From Candidatus Sulfotelmatobacter sp. (GTDB lineage: Bacteria; Acidobacteriota; Terriglobia; Terriglobales; Acidobacteriaceae), in contig DASYBM010000004.1 of NCBI GenBank assembly GCA_036500765.1, positions 1,674,001 through 1,738,000 on the forward strand: a stretch of 64,000 nucleotides of DNA, in the 5' to 3' direction. The notes under the pieces are model-generated. The model was given only the letters and a program-made list of their open reading frames with translations, did not search any database and was not told the origin of the DNA. Positions 1-7,679 of the stretch are shown in pieces. The position numbers were made by a program, and so were the translations under genes. Every line of letters starts with the position of its first letter. Position 1 is the stretch's first letter.

Positions 1-1342
1 TGCCTTCTTTCGATTCTTCGTAGACGCGCAGGAAGCCGTCGAATTTCAGCACCGATCCGGTCACGCGGAACCAGAAAACTTCGTTGCCATTTTTCGCGTC
101 GATGTCGACCGTCGTCTGGTCGAAGACCGCCGGCATAATCTGCGAAGCAACGAACCGTTGCCAGATCAGCTTGTAGACTTTGAACTCATCTTCTTTTAAG
201 TACTGCTTGATCTGGTCGGGATGACGCATCGCCGACGTCGGCCGAATGGCTTCGTGCGCGCCTTGCGCGTCTTTTTTGTCTTTATAGGCGTTTGGATTCT
301 CCGGCAGGTAAGCCGCGCCATATTCCTTGCCCACATATTCACGCACTTCCTGAATCGCTTCCGGCGCAACCCGCACCGAGTCGGTACGCATATAAGTAAT
401 GAGGCCGATCGAGCCTTCTTCGCCCAACTCCACGCCTTCATACAATCGCTGTGCGATCATCATGGTGCGCTTCACGCTAAAGCGCAGCTTGCGCGACGAG
501 TCCTGTTGCAGCTTGCTGGTCGTGAACGGAGGAGCGGCATTTCGGCGGCGTTCTTTTTTATCAACCGCCCGGACAATCCAGTCGGCCTTCTCTAGAGCGG
601 CACGAATCTTTTCCGCGTCTTCGCCGTTAGTGACTTCAATTTTTTCCTCGCCCTTGCCCAGAAACCGCGCATCGAACGCCGGCGGCTTGTTGGCCGCAAG
701 GTGCGCATCGATCGTCCAGTACTCGACCTTCTGGAACGCTTTGATCTCGCGTTCGCGCTCCACAATCAATCGCAGAGCCACGGTCTGCACACGTCCCGCC
801 GACAGGCCGCGACGCACTTTATCCCAAAGCAGTGGCGAAACCTGATATCCGACGAGCCGGTCGAGCACACGCCGCGCCTGCTGCGCATCGACCAGATTCT
901 GATCGATCGCCCGCGGATGCTCAAATGCCGCCTGCACCGCGCGCTTGGTAATTTCATTGAAGGTGACGCGCTGAATGCGCGGAGGCGGTTCCGCTTCACC
1001 CTTCTTTAACTTTACTTTCTTGGCTTTTTTCCCTTTGCCGTTGTCGCCGAGTTCAAACGCCAGATGCGCAGCGATGGCTTCACCTTCGCGGTCCGGGTCA
1101 GGCGCCAGATAAATCGAATCCGCCGCGCCCGCCAGCTTCTTCAGCTTGGCCACAACTTTTTCTTTGCCGGGGATGACGACGTAATCCGTCTCGAAGTCGT
1201 TCGACGTGTCCACGCCCAATGTGCTCTTGGGCAAATCCCGCACGTGGCCGTAGGAGGCCTCGACCGTGAAGCCTTTGCCCAGATATTTCTGGATGGTTTT
1301 CGCCTTACCCGGCGATTCGACAATGACTAAACCTTTAGACAA
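1..1342 (-). CDS. topA: DNA topoisomerase I, 3' end outside window
   Basis: Type IA topoisomerase that relaxes negatively supercoiled DNA by transient single-strand cleavage. The first 447 codons are visible. The N-terminus is a Toprim domain beginning KGLVIVESPGKAKTIQKYLG. The catalytic tyrosine is about residue 317 in the motif ITYMRTDS, matching Tyr319 of E. coli TopA, and is followed by the conserved AHEAIRPT. The start chosen is TTG at 1342, with GAGG five bases upstream; no ATG lies before the Toprim motif. The C-terminal zinc-ribbon region lies beyond base 1. It follows dprA on the same strand, a common bacterial order, but a four-helix-bundle gene has come between them. Confidence 0.95.
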   Translation of the reverse strand, partial: MSKGLVIVESPGKAKTIQKYLGKGFTVEASYGHVRDLPKSTLGVDTSNDFETDYVVIPGKEKVVAKLKKLAGAADSIYLAPDPDREGEAIAAHLAFELGDNGKGKKAKKVKLKKGEAEPPPRIQRVTFNEITKRAVQAAFEHPRAIDQNLVDAQQARRVLDRLVGYQVSPLLWDKVRRGLSAGRVQTVALRLIVEREREIKAFQKVEYWTIDAHLAANKPPAFDARFLGKGEEKIEVTNGEDAEKIRAALEKADWIVRAVDKKERRRNAAPPFTTSKLQQDSSRKLRFSVKRTMMIAQRLYEGVELGEEGSIGLITYMRTDSVRVAPEAIQEVREYVGKEYGAAYLPENPNAYKDKKDAQGAHEAIRPTSAMRHPDQIKQYLKEDEFKVYKLIWQRFVASQIMPAVFDQTTVDIDAKNGNEVFWFRVTGSVLKFDGFLRVYEESKEG

Positions 1343-1418
1343 TGGATCCTCTGTTTCCTTTAATTCCGTTTTCGAAGCTAGCACGAATTGGCGGGATGCA
1401 ACAAGTTACTGCAAGAAA

Positions 1419-1453
1419 GCTCTTGGCTCTTGGCTGTTGGCTTTTGGCTTGAA
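1419..1453. repeat. heptamer array, right-hand partner of 1848-1882
   Basis: Five 7-nt units of consensus GCTNTTG just downstream of the four-helix-bundle gene stop. The reverse complement closely matches the array at 1848-1882: both begin TTCAAGC and continue with CAANNGC units. The two therefore form an inverted pair around the gene. Confidence 0.85.
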
Positions 1454-1456
1454 TCC

Positions 1457-1822
1457 TTACGCCGCGGAGATATTTCTGATCTTTGCGGAGAGTGCGGATA
1501 ACATTTTCAGCACTCTCTCAGTCTGCGAGTTCAGCGGCGTAAAACCCTCTTCGGACAGGAAGCCCAAGTCTTTCGCCAAAAGAAGATGGTAGGAGAGTTC
1601 TGAGCCGGAACCCATCGCAATTTGGACAAATCGAGCCATCTCCCCATCCGACCTTCGCCCACAGCCTTCCGCCAAGTTCGCGGCAATCGAAGAAGAACAT
1701 CGTCGGATCTGGCTGATCATCCCGAAGCGCTCGTCCTTGGGAAACGTCATTGTTACTTTGTAGACAGCCAAAGTAAGCTGATGTGCTTCATGCCAAACCC
1801 GCAAGTCCTTGTAATTTCTCAT
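1457..1822 (-). CDS. four-helix-bundle protein (23S rRNA intervening-sequence / Avd-like family)
   Basis: A 121-residue all-helical protein of the S23/IVP family (TIGR02436 type), recognised by the opening NYKDLRVWHEAHQLTLAVY, the central FPKDERFGMISQIRRCSSSIAANLAEG and a polar C-terminal helix. Relatives form pentameric barrels and include Avd of diversity-generating retroelements; the cellular role of stand-alone members is unknown. The start at 1822 is preferred because GAGGAGG lies six bases upstream; an upstream in-frame extension would run through repeat DNA. The gene interrupts the dprA-topA pair and is bracketed by inverted heptamer arrays. A second, divergent copy lies at 29144. Confidence 0.88.
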   Translation of the reverse strand: MRNYKDLRVWHEAHQLTLAVYKVTMTFPKDERFGMISQIRRCSSSIAANLAEGCGRRSDGEMARFVQIAMGSGSELSYHLLLAKDLGFLSEEGFTPLNSQTERVLKMLSALSAKIRNISAA

Positions 1823-1847
1823 GAGGCGCCTCCTCGGTACTGAATGG

Positions 1848-1882
1848 TTCAAGCCAAGAGCCAAAGGCCAATAGCCAAGAGC
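1848..1882. repeat. heptamer array, left-hand partner of 1419-1453
   Basis: Five 7-nt units (TTCAAGC, then CAANNGC) lie between the dprA stop codon (1884-1886) and the start region of the four-helix-bundle gene. It is inverted with respect to the array at 1419-1453. Confidence 0.85.
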
Positions 1883-1883
1883 G

Positions 1884-3083
1884 CTAAAAGCTTTTCACAA
1901 AATTCTTCCCCGGCATCTGCCGCACTTTGCCGGCGAGCTCGAGTTCGAAGAGCGCGGCGAAAATTTCGGAGGACGATAACTGCGCCTCCAGCTTTTCGAC
2001 AATCTCATCGATGTGCGTGGCTTCGTCGGCTTTCAGCAGGCTCAGGATTCGCTTCTCGTGAGGAGGGAGCCCTTCGTCCGGGAATAGAGATGCGGAGGAG
2101 GCGCCGGGAGATTCAGGCGAGGCGGGCGGAGTCAATGCAAGTCGTACTTCTGCCGGGAGATCTTCCCACACATCTTCCCAGGTCGCGACCAGCTTGGCGC
2201 CCTGTTTGATCAGTGTGTTCGGTCCCCAGGAATTTTTGTTGGTGACGTTGCCGGGCACGGCGAAGACGTCGCGATTCTGTTCAAGGGCGCAGCGCGCGGT
2301 GATGCGCGTACCGGAATATTCCGCGGCCTCCACCACGAGCACGCCGCACGACATGCCGCTGATAATCCGGTTGCGGATGGGGAAATTTTGCGGCGCGGCA
2401 AACGTGCCCAGAGGAAATTCCGAGATCAACGCGCCGCCCAAAGCCAGAATCTGTTCGGCGAGACGCGAATTTTCTTTGGGATAAATCACGTCGACGCCCG
2501 TGCCAAACACCGCGACAGTCTTGCCTTTGGCGGAGATCGCGCCGCGATGACTGGCGGTATCGACACCGCGCGCCATGCCAGAGATGATGACGAGCCCCTG
2601 CGCGGCGAGATCGCATGCCAACCGCTCGGCCATGCCCGAACCATAAGGCGTGGGATGGCGCGTGCCCACCATCGCGATGCCAGGCCTGGTCAGCACATCA
2701 ACATTTCCGCGCACGCGCAGAATCAGTGGCGGATCGTAAATTTCCTTCAAGCGCGGTGGGTATGAGGCATCGTCGAGCGAGAGCAAGGTCACGTCGATCG
2801 ATGCGGCCTGTGCAATCTCTTCGCGCGCCAGAGCCGCCGACTTGCCCGTGGCCAGCGATTGCGCCGAGACCGCTTGAATGCCGGTGCTCTCAAGCTCTGT
2901 CAAAGACGCGCGGAAAACAGCTGCGGCCGAGCCGAAATGCTCCACCAGCTTGCGCGCCCTGGTCGGGCCCAGGCCGGGAGTCAGCGAAATGGCCAGCCAT
3001 TCCAGCAGATGGGTCGAGGATGATGACGATGACGCGGATACCGCGGCGTTGGACACAATTCGCTCCGAGCGGACTGTAATCAC
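1884..3083 (-). CDS. dprA: DNA processing protein DprA
   Basis: DprA/Smf binds incoming single-stranded DNA and loads RecA during natural transformation. The 399-residue protein has an N-terminal helix-hairpin-helix-like segment (LTPGLGPTRARKLVEHFG). A Rossmann-like DprA core follows, containing MVGTRHPTPYGSG, IISGMARGVDTASHRGA and SGTRITARCALEQNRDVFAVPGN. The C-terminal part, after a Pro/Ser linker, is a winged-helix domain. The GTG at 3083 gives the longest frame. A second GTG at 3056, preceded by GGAG, has the better ribosome binding site and may be the true start. A comF gene in the same window (48896) also fits a competence potential. Confidence 0.95.
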   Translation of the reverse strand: MITVRSERIVSNAAVSASSSSSSTHLLEWLAISLTPGLGPTRARKLVEHFGSAAAVFRASLTELESTGIQAVSAQSLATGKSAALAREEIAQAASIDVTLLSLDDASYPPRLKEIYDPPLILRVRGNVDVLTRPGIAMVGTRHPTPYGSGMAERLACDLAAQGLVIISGMARGVDTASHRGAISAKGKTVAVFGTGVDVIYPKENSRLAEQILALGGALISEFPLGTFAAPQNFPIRNRIISGMSCGVLVVEAAEYSGTRITARCALEQNRDVFAVPGNVTNKNSWGPNTLIKQGAKLVATWEDVWEDLPAEVRLALTPPASPESPGASSASLFPDEGLPPHEKRILSLLKADEATHIDEIVEKLEAQLSSSEIFAALFELELAGKVRQMPGKNFVKSF

Positions 3084-3141
3084 CGGCGGAGAAGCAAGTC
3101 AAGGTTATCCGTCACAAGGTTTGAGTTAAAATTGTGGAAAG

Positions 3142-3987
3142 ATGAGCCGTTTCCGTATTTCCGCCATTTCTTACCTCAATACCGCTCCCCTGATGTGGGA
3201 TTTCGAGCACGGCCAGGCCGGCCGCGACTTCGATATTTCGTACACGCTGCCCTCGGCATGCGCGCGGGCGCTGGCGGAGGGGACTGCCGATATCGGCATC
3301 ATTCCGGCGGCCGCGTATGCGGAGATCCCTGGCCTCCAGATACTCCCCGACGTCGCAATCGCTTCGCGGCGAGCGGTGCGGTCAATATTGTTGGTCAGCA
3401 AGGTTCCGGTAGAGACAATTCGCACCATCGCGCTCGATACATCGTCCATGACGTCGGTGGCGTTGACCAAAGTTCTGTTTGAGAAGTGGCTGGGCGGCGG
3501 AAGAATCTTTACGCCGATGCCACCCGACATCGACAAGATGCTGGTCGAGCACGATGCCGGACTGCTCATTGGCGATCCCGCGCTGAAAGTCGATCGCGCG
3601 CGCTTCCACACGCTGGACTTGGCGGAAGAATGGATTCGCCACACCGGCAAGCCGTTCGTCTTCGCCTTCTGGGCAGTGCGTTCGGCGGCGTTAGCGGAGG
3701 CTGCCCCGTCGCTGGATCTGCCGGCTGTCTTTCAGAAATCTCGCGATCACGGGCTGGAGCCTTCCAGTCTCAATCAGATCGTCCGCGAATGGGCGCCGCG
3801 CCTCAATCTGACCGAAGCCGACGTGCGCAGCTACCTTACCCAGAATATTCATTATCGGCTCGATGCCGGGTGTCTGGAAGGCTTGCGTTTGTTTTATCGT
3901 TACGCAATGGAAGTTGGCGCGTTGGCGGCGACGCCGGAGCTGCGGTTTGCCGAAACGAAAGTATTCGATTCTGTACATACAGTTTAG
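3142..3987 (+). CDS. mqnA: chorismate dehydratase MqnA (futalosine menaquinone pathway)
   Basis: Converts chorismate to 3-enolpyruvoyl-benzoate, the first step of the futalosine route to menaquinone. The 281-residue protein has the periplasmic-binding-protein fold typical of MqnA/MqnD. The family hallmark SAISYLNTAPL stands at residues 7-17, followed by GTADIGIIPAAAYAE and a hinge segment LLIGDPALK. No signal peptide is present, as expected for the cytosolic enzyme. It is transcribed divergently from dprA with 58 bases between them. No other mqn gene is visible in the window, so the pathway would have to be completed elsewhere. Confidence 0.9.
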   Translation: MSRFRISAISYLNTAPLMWDFEHGQAGRDFDISYTLPSACARALAEGTADIGIIPAAAYAEIPGLQILPDVAIASRRAVRSILLVSKVPVETIRTIALDTSSMTSVALTKVLFEKWLGGGRIFTPMPPDIDKMLVEHDAGLLIGDPALKVDRARFHTLDLAEEWIRHTGKPFVFAFWAVRSAALAEAAPSLDLPAVFQKSRDHGLEPSSLNQIVREWAPRLNLTEADVRSYLTQNIHYRLDAGCLEGLRLFYRYAMEVGALAATPELRFAETKVFDSVHTV

Positions 3988-4003
3988 CATTACTTGTATG
4001 TAC
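3973..4003. terminator. 9-bp perfect inverted repeat across the mqnA stop codon
   Basis: GTACATACA (3973-3981) and TGTATGTAC (3995-4003) form a stem with a 13-nt loop that contains the mqnA stop codon. No T-tract follows, so this may be an RNA hairpin at the end of the message or an operator rather than a classical terminator. Confidence 0.4.
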
Positions 4004-4367
4004 GTATAATGAACTGGGTGAGACGGTCCCGAATTTCCAGCCTACGGATCGCCCCCTGCAATGCCCTTTCCCGAGCCGGAAATGGGCCTGGCAGCGACGA
4101 TCTTTCCTCGGGGCAGGGATGACATCATCCGCCGTGCGGTCGCGCGTCCTGCGGGCCCCCGGGCCGTTCTACGACTTTTCAATCACTTGCACGAAGAGTC
4201 AATCACTTACGGGGATTCGCGGCGATCAAGCTCATCGGCACTGACTCGCTGGCTGAAAACAGCAGGTCCTCCACTCCGCCGCCCTTCCCTTCGGAAAGCA
4301 CATGCTTCGGTCGGGATGACAATTCTCCAGGCACGCCGATGGTTTAAGCTGAAACAGGACAATTGCC
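3988..4367. other. 380-bp intergenic region mqnA-rarA
   Basis: No credible gene. It holds the end of the inverted repeat at mqnA and a second hairpin at about 4069-4093 (GCCCTTTCC pairing with GGAAATGGGC), plus diffuse GC-rich DNA. The remainder shows no recognisable feature. Confidence 0.5.
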
Positions 4368-5786
4368 TTGAGCCTCTTTCAACCCATCCCGAATGCCGGC
4401 AGCGCCGCCGATGCCACCCGGCCGCTGGCCGATCGTATGCGGCCGCGGACGCTCGATGAATTTGTCGGGCAGGAACATCTGATCGGTCCCGGCAAGCCGC
4501 TGCGCACGCAGGTCGATCGTGACGACACGGGGTCGCTCATCTTCTGGGGACCGCCGGGTACGGGGAAGACTACGCTGGCGAAGATTATCGCCGGCATGAC
4601 CAGGGCGGAGTTTATTGAATTCTCCGCCGTGCTGGCGGGGATCAAAGAGATCAAGCAGGTCATGGCCGATGCCGAGCGAGCGCGGCAGTACGGCACGCGC
4701 ACCATTGTCTTCATCGATGAGATTCACCGCTTCAACAAAGCGCAGCAGGATGCGTTTCTGCCGCATGTGGAGAAAGGCAACATCCGGCTGATCGGCGCGA
4801 CCACGGAGAATCCTTCGTTTGAAATCAACTCTGCGTTGCTGTCGCGCTGTCGCGTGTATGTGCTGAAGCCGCTGACGGAAGAGCAGATCGTGCTGCTCCT
4901 GCGGCGCGCGCTGGCCGACCACGAGCGCGGACTCGGCGACAAGAATCTGACGGCTTCGGACGATGTGCTGAAAAAAATTGCCAGTTACACCAGCGGCGAT
5001 GCTCGCAGTGCCTACAACGTTTTGGAGGTCGCCGCGGGCCTGGCAAAATCCCCACTCCTCGCAAAAGACGCGAGAAATGGGGCACCCGGGGAAGAGCCAT
5101 CGCGTGAGATTACCGACGACATCGTTCGCGACGCGCTCCAGAAGCGGATTCTGCTGTACGACAAGTCGGGTGAAGAACATTACAACCTGATTTCCGCGCT
5201 GCACAAATCGGTGCGCAACAGCGATCCGGATGCGGCGCTGTATTGGCTGGGCCGCATGCTGGAGGCGGGTGAGGATCCCTTGTATGTGGCGCGGCGCGTG
5301 GTGCGCATGGCCGTCGAAGATATAGGCCTCGCCGATCCCAATGCGCTTCCGCTATGCATGGCGGCGCGTGATGCCGTCGACTTTATCGGCATGCCCGAGG
5401 GCAACCTCGCACTGGCGCAGGCGGTTGTGTATCTGTCGGTCGCGCCCAAATCGAATGCCCTGTACACGGCTTACGGCGAGGTCCAGCAGGATGTTGAGCA
5501 GACTGCGGCCGATGCCGTACCGCTGCACCTGCGCAACGCTCCCACTCGTTTGATGAAAGGGCTTGGCTACGGAAAGGATTATCAGTACGCCCACGATCTC
5601 GAAGGAAAAGTGGCCGACATGCAATGCCTGCCCGACAATCTCAGCGACCGCGTGTATTACCGGCCAACAAACGAAGGGGTGGAGAAACGCATTCGCGAGC
5701 GCATGGAAGAGGTGAAACGGCAGCGTTCGCGGGCCTCCGGGGGCCATTCTTTGTCTTCCGATCTAGCCTCAAAGAAAGAATCGTAA
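4368..5786 (+). CDS. rarA: replication-associated recombination ATPase RarA (MgsA)
   Basis: AAA+ ATPase related to clamp loaders and RuvB that acts at stalled replication forks. The 472-residue protein has Walker A GPPGTGKTT at residues 61-69 and Walker B IVFIDEIHRF near 115-124. Sensor 1 (GATTENPSFE) follows, and the C-terminal RarA tetramerisation region includes LPLHLRNAPTRLMKGLGYGKDYQYAHD. The start is a TTG at 4368 with AGGA eight bases upstream. Residues about 228-240 are encoded by a palindromic element (5050-5087) related to an intergenic copy at 62201. This adds a short insert in the lid region compared with ordinary family members. Confidence 0.94.
   Translation: MSLFQPIPNAGSAADATRPLADRMRPRTLDEFVGQEHLIGPGKPLRTQVDRDDTGSLIFWGPPGTGKTTLAKIIAGMTRAEFIEFSAVLAGIKEIKQVMADAERARQYGTRTIVFIDEIHRFNKAQQDAFLPHVEKGNIRLIGATTENPSFEINSALLSRCRVYVLKPLTEEQIVLLLRRALADHERGLGDKNLTASDDVLKKIASYTSGDARSAYNVLEVAAGLAKSPLLAKDARNGAPGEEPSREITDDIVRDALQKRILLYDKSGEEHYNLISALHKSVRNSDPDAALYWLGRMLEAGEDPLYVARRVVRMAVEDIGLADPNALPLCMAARDAVDFIGMPEGNLALAQAVVYLSVAPKSNALYTAYGEVQQDVEQTAADAVPLHLRNAPTRLMKGLGYGKDYQYAHDLEGKVADMQCLPDNLSDRVYYRPTNEGVEKRIRERMEEVKRQRSRASGGHSLSSDLASKKES
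5050..5087. repeat. palindromic element translated within rarA
   Basis: Imperfect hairpin of form CCCCACTCCTCGC / loop / GCGAGAAATGGGG, multiple-of-three compatible with the rarA frame. It resembles the intergenic hairpin at 62201-62237 (CCCACTCTTGCGC / GCGCAAGAATGGGG). Confidence 0.65.
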
Positions 5787-5860
5787 CGCTCCTCTCGGAC
5801 ATCTGATTGACATCTGTACGTGTTCGGACAAGCCACCTTCCGCGTCAAATAGGAGTTTTT

Positions 5861-7135
5861 ATGGCTACGACTCCCCGCGCCGCCGGCAGCGAGATTCTTC
5901 CCGTTCGTCCTGTGCCCATCGATCTGATCGACGATCTGCAACGCGTGCAAAAAGCCGCGCAGCGGATCACTTCGATTCTCGATCTCGACCAACTCATCGA
6001 CAGCGTGGTCAATGAAGTATGCGACTCCTTTGGCTGCCTCGAGGCCAGCATTTATCTGCATGACGAAGAACATGGCGACATGGTGATGACGGGAGTGCGC
6101 GGATGCACCGTGAATGGCAAGGGATTTCGCCTGAAAATTGGCCGCGAAGGATTGGTGGGCCATGTTGCCTCGACGGGACAGATGCGTTATGCGCCCGACG
6201 TGCGCAAGGATGAATACTACATCGGATGCGAGAACCCGACGCAGTCGGAAGTCGCCATTCCGCTGCGCGTGGGCGAGCGGCTCGTGGGAGTGTTCACCGC
6301 GTCGCACCACGAGTTGGACGCTTTTCCGCGGCAGCAATTAAGAATTTTGCAGGCGCTGTGCGATCATGTGGCGATCGCCGTGAACAACGCGCGGCGATTT
6401 CAGTACGAGCGTGCGGAACGCGCGGTTATGGACCGCGAAGCTCAGGAGGCGCGCCTGATTCAGCAGGCGCTGCTGCCGAAAAGTTCGCCATATATTCCGG
6501 GCTTTGTCGTTTCTGGTTTGAGCGTGCCGGCGCGTGCGGTGGGCGGCGACTGGTACGACTTCATTCCCTTCCCTGACGGACGCTGGGGATTGGTGCTGGC
6601 CGACGTTTCGGGAAAAGGCACGGCGGCCGCGCTGCTGATGTCGGCGACGCGCGGCGTGCTGCGTTCGCTCGCCGAAGCCTGCTGCACTCCGGGCGAGGTG
6701 CTGACCAAGCTGAATGAGTTGCTGGTCAATGACTTCCCTGCCGGAAAATTCGTGACCATGGTTTATGCGGTGCTCGATCCGGCTACGCGCAATGTCGTCT
6801 TCGCCAATGCCGGCCATTTGCGCCCGCTGTTCATCGACGGCGATGGCGAGCACTTCTTAGAGACTGAACGGGGACTGCCGCTGGGCCTCGGGTGCGGGGA
6901 TTATTCGGAAACGCAGATTTCGCTCTCCGCAGGATCGAAGCTCGTCTTCTACAGCGACGGCATCACAGAAGCTGAAAATGCGAATCAGGAAGAGTACGGA
7001 CTTGGCCGTCTCGCTGAACACGCGGCGAAGCCCGATGCTTCGGCGGTGAGCATTGTGGAGGACGTGCGGGCGTTCTCCAATGGATCAGGTGTCCGCGACG
7101 ACGCCAGCGTGGTGTTTGTCGGCGTTGGGCACTAA
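5861..7135 (+). CDS. GAF-domain PP2C/SpoIIE-type serine phosphatase (RsbU-like)
   Basis: Predicted regulatory serine phosphatase of the RsbU/SpoIIE type, which acts on anti-sigma-factor antagonists in partner-switching pathways. In the 424-residue protein, residues about 20-190 form a GAF sensor domain (SILDLDQLIDSVVNEVCDSFGCLEASIYLHD). A short coiled linker is followed by the SpoIIE catalytic domain. That domain carries ARAVGGDWYDF, LVLADVSGKGTAAALLM, FANAGHLRPL and the late metal-site motif VRDDASVVFV. The start at 5861 has AGGAG six bases upstream; a longer in-frame extension lacks such a site. No cognate STAS protein or anti-sigma factor is adjacent, so its target is unknown. Confidence 0.88.
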   Translation: MATTPRAAGSEILPVRPVPIDLIDDLQRVQKAAQRITSILDLDQLIDSVVNEVCDSFGCLEASIYLHDEEHGDMVMTGVRGCTVNGKGFRLKIGREGLVGHVASTGQMRYAPDVRKDEYYIGCENPTQSEVAIPLRVGERLVGVFTASHHELDAFPRQQLRILQALCDHVAIAVNNARRFQYERAERAVMDREAQEARLIQQALLPKSSPYIPGFVVSGLSVPARAVGGDWYDFIPFPDGRWGLVLADVSGKGTAAALLMSATRGVLRSLAEACCTPGEVLTKLNELLVNDFPAGKFVTMVYAVLDPATRNVVFANAGHLRPLFIDGDGEHFLETERGLPLGLGCGDYSETQISLSAGSKLVFYSDGITEAENANQEEYGLGRLAEHAAKPDASAVSIVEDVRAFSNGSGVRDDASVVFVGVGH

Positions 7136-7137
7136 GG

Positions 7138-7545
7138 CTAGCGCAGTCGCGCGCGATGTTCTTTGAGGATGCATCGGTCCATCACTACGAAACTTCCAGC
7201 CTGGCGGGCCTTCTCGGCGGCTCGCTCGTTAATCACTTCTTCCTGCATCCAGATGGCCGGGACTTTGAGTTGGATGGCTTGGTCGACGATTTCTTCGACG
7301 AATTCGGGACGGCGGAAGATATTCACGATATCGATCTTTTCTGCTTTTGGCACGTCCAGTAGCGACGCATAGGCCTTTTCGCCAAGGCACTCGTCGATTT
7401 GAGGATTCACCGGGATGATGCGATATCCGTGGCTTTGCATGTAGGCGGTGACGCCATGGCTGGGCCGCAGCGGATTGCGGGAGAGGCCGACGACTGCGAT
7501 GGTGCGGGCTTGTTTGAGGAGGTCGGCGATGGGATCGGCTGGCAT
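7138..7545 (-). CDS. CoA-binding domain protein (YccU family)
   Basis: A 135-residue stand-alone CoA-binding (Rossmann-like) protein of the COG1832/YccU family. The dinucleotide-type motif TIAVVGLSRNPLRPSHGV is near residue 15, followed by GYRIIPVNP and the family signature IWMQEEVINE with a C-terminal VVMDRCI. Members resemble the N-terminal domain of ADP-forming acyl-CoA synthetases but lack the ligase part; their role is not established. It is convergent with the phosphatase gene, with two bases between the stop codons. Confidence 0.85.
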   Translation of the reverse strand: MPADPIADLLKQARTIAVVGLSRNPLRPSHGVTAYMQSHGYRIIPVNPQIDECLGEKAYASLLDVPKAEKIDIVNIFRRPEFVEEIVDQAIQLKVPAIWMQEEVINERAAEKARQAGSFVVMDRCILKEHRARLR

Positions 7546-7585
7546 GAGTGAAGTTTGAGGTACGTGCTTGGCCGGTTGAGCTTGA

Positions 7586-7653
7586 GATCCCTTCGACTCC
7601 GCTCAGGGCAGGCTCTTCTCTTCGCCTGAAGAACGGCTCCGCTCAGGATGACA
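7586..7653. repeat. dispersed palindromic repeat (GCTCAGGATGACA family)
   Basis: Contains CCCTTCGACTCCGCTCAGGG and ends CTCCGCTCAGGATGACA. It belongs to the same family as the elements at 9681, 15140, 40672, 53040 and 53588, and fills most of the 7546-7679 spacer. Confidence 0.6.
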
Positions 7654-7679
7654 TCTCCGATACGCGAAACCGCATTGCT

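Noticed and set aside
4344-5204. Long open frame on the minus strand
   Set aside because: Antisense to rarA; no family motif, no ribosome binding site, and codon pattern mirrors the real gene.
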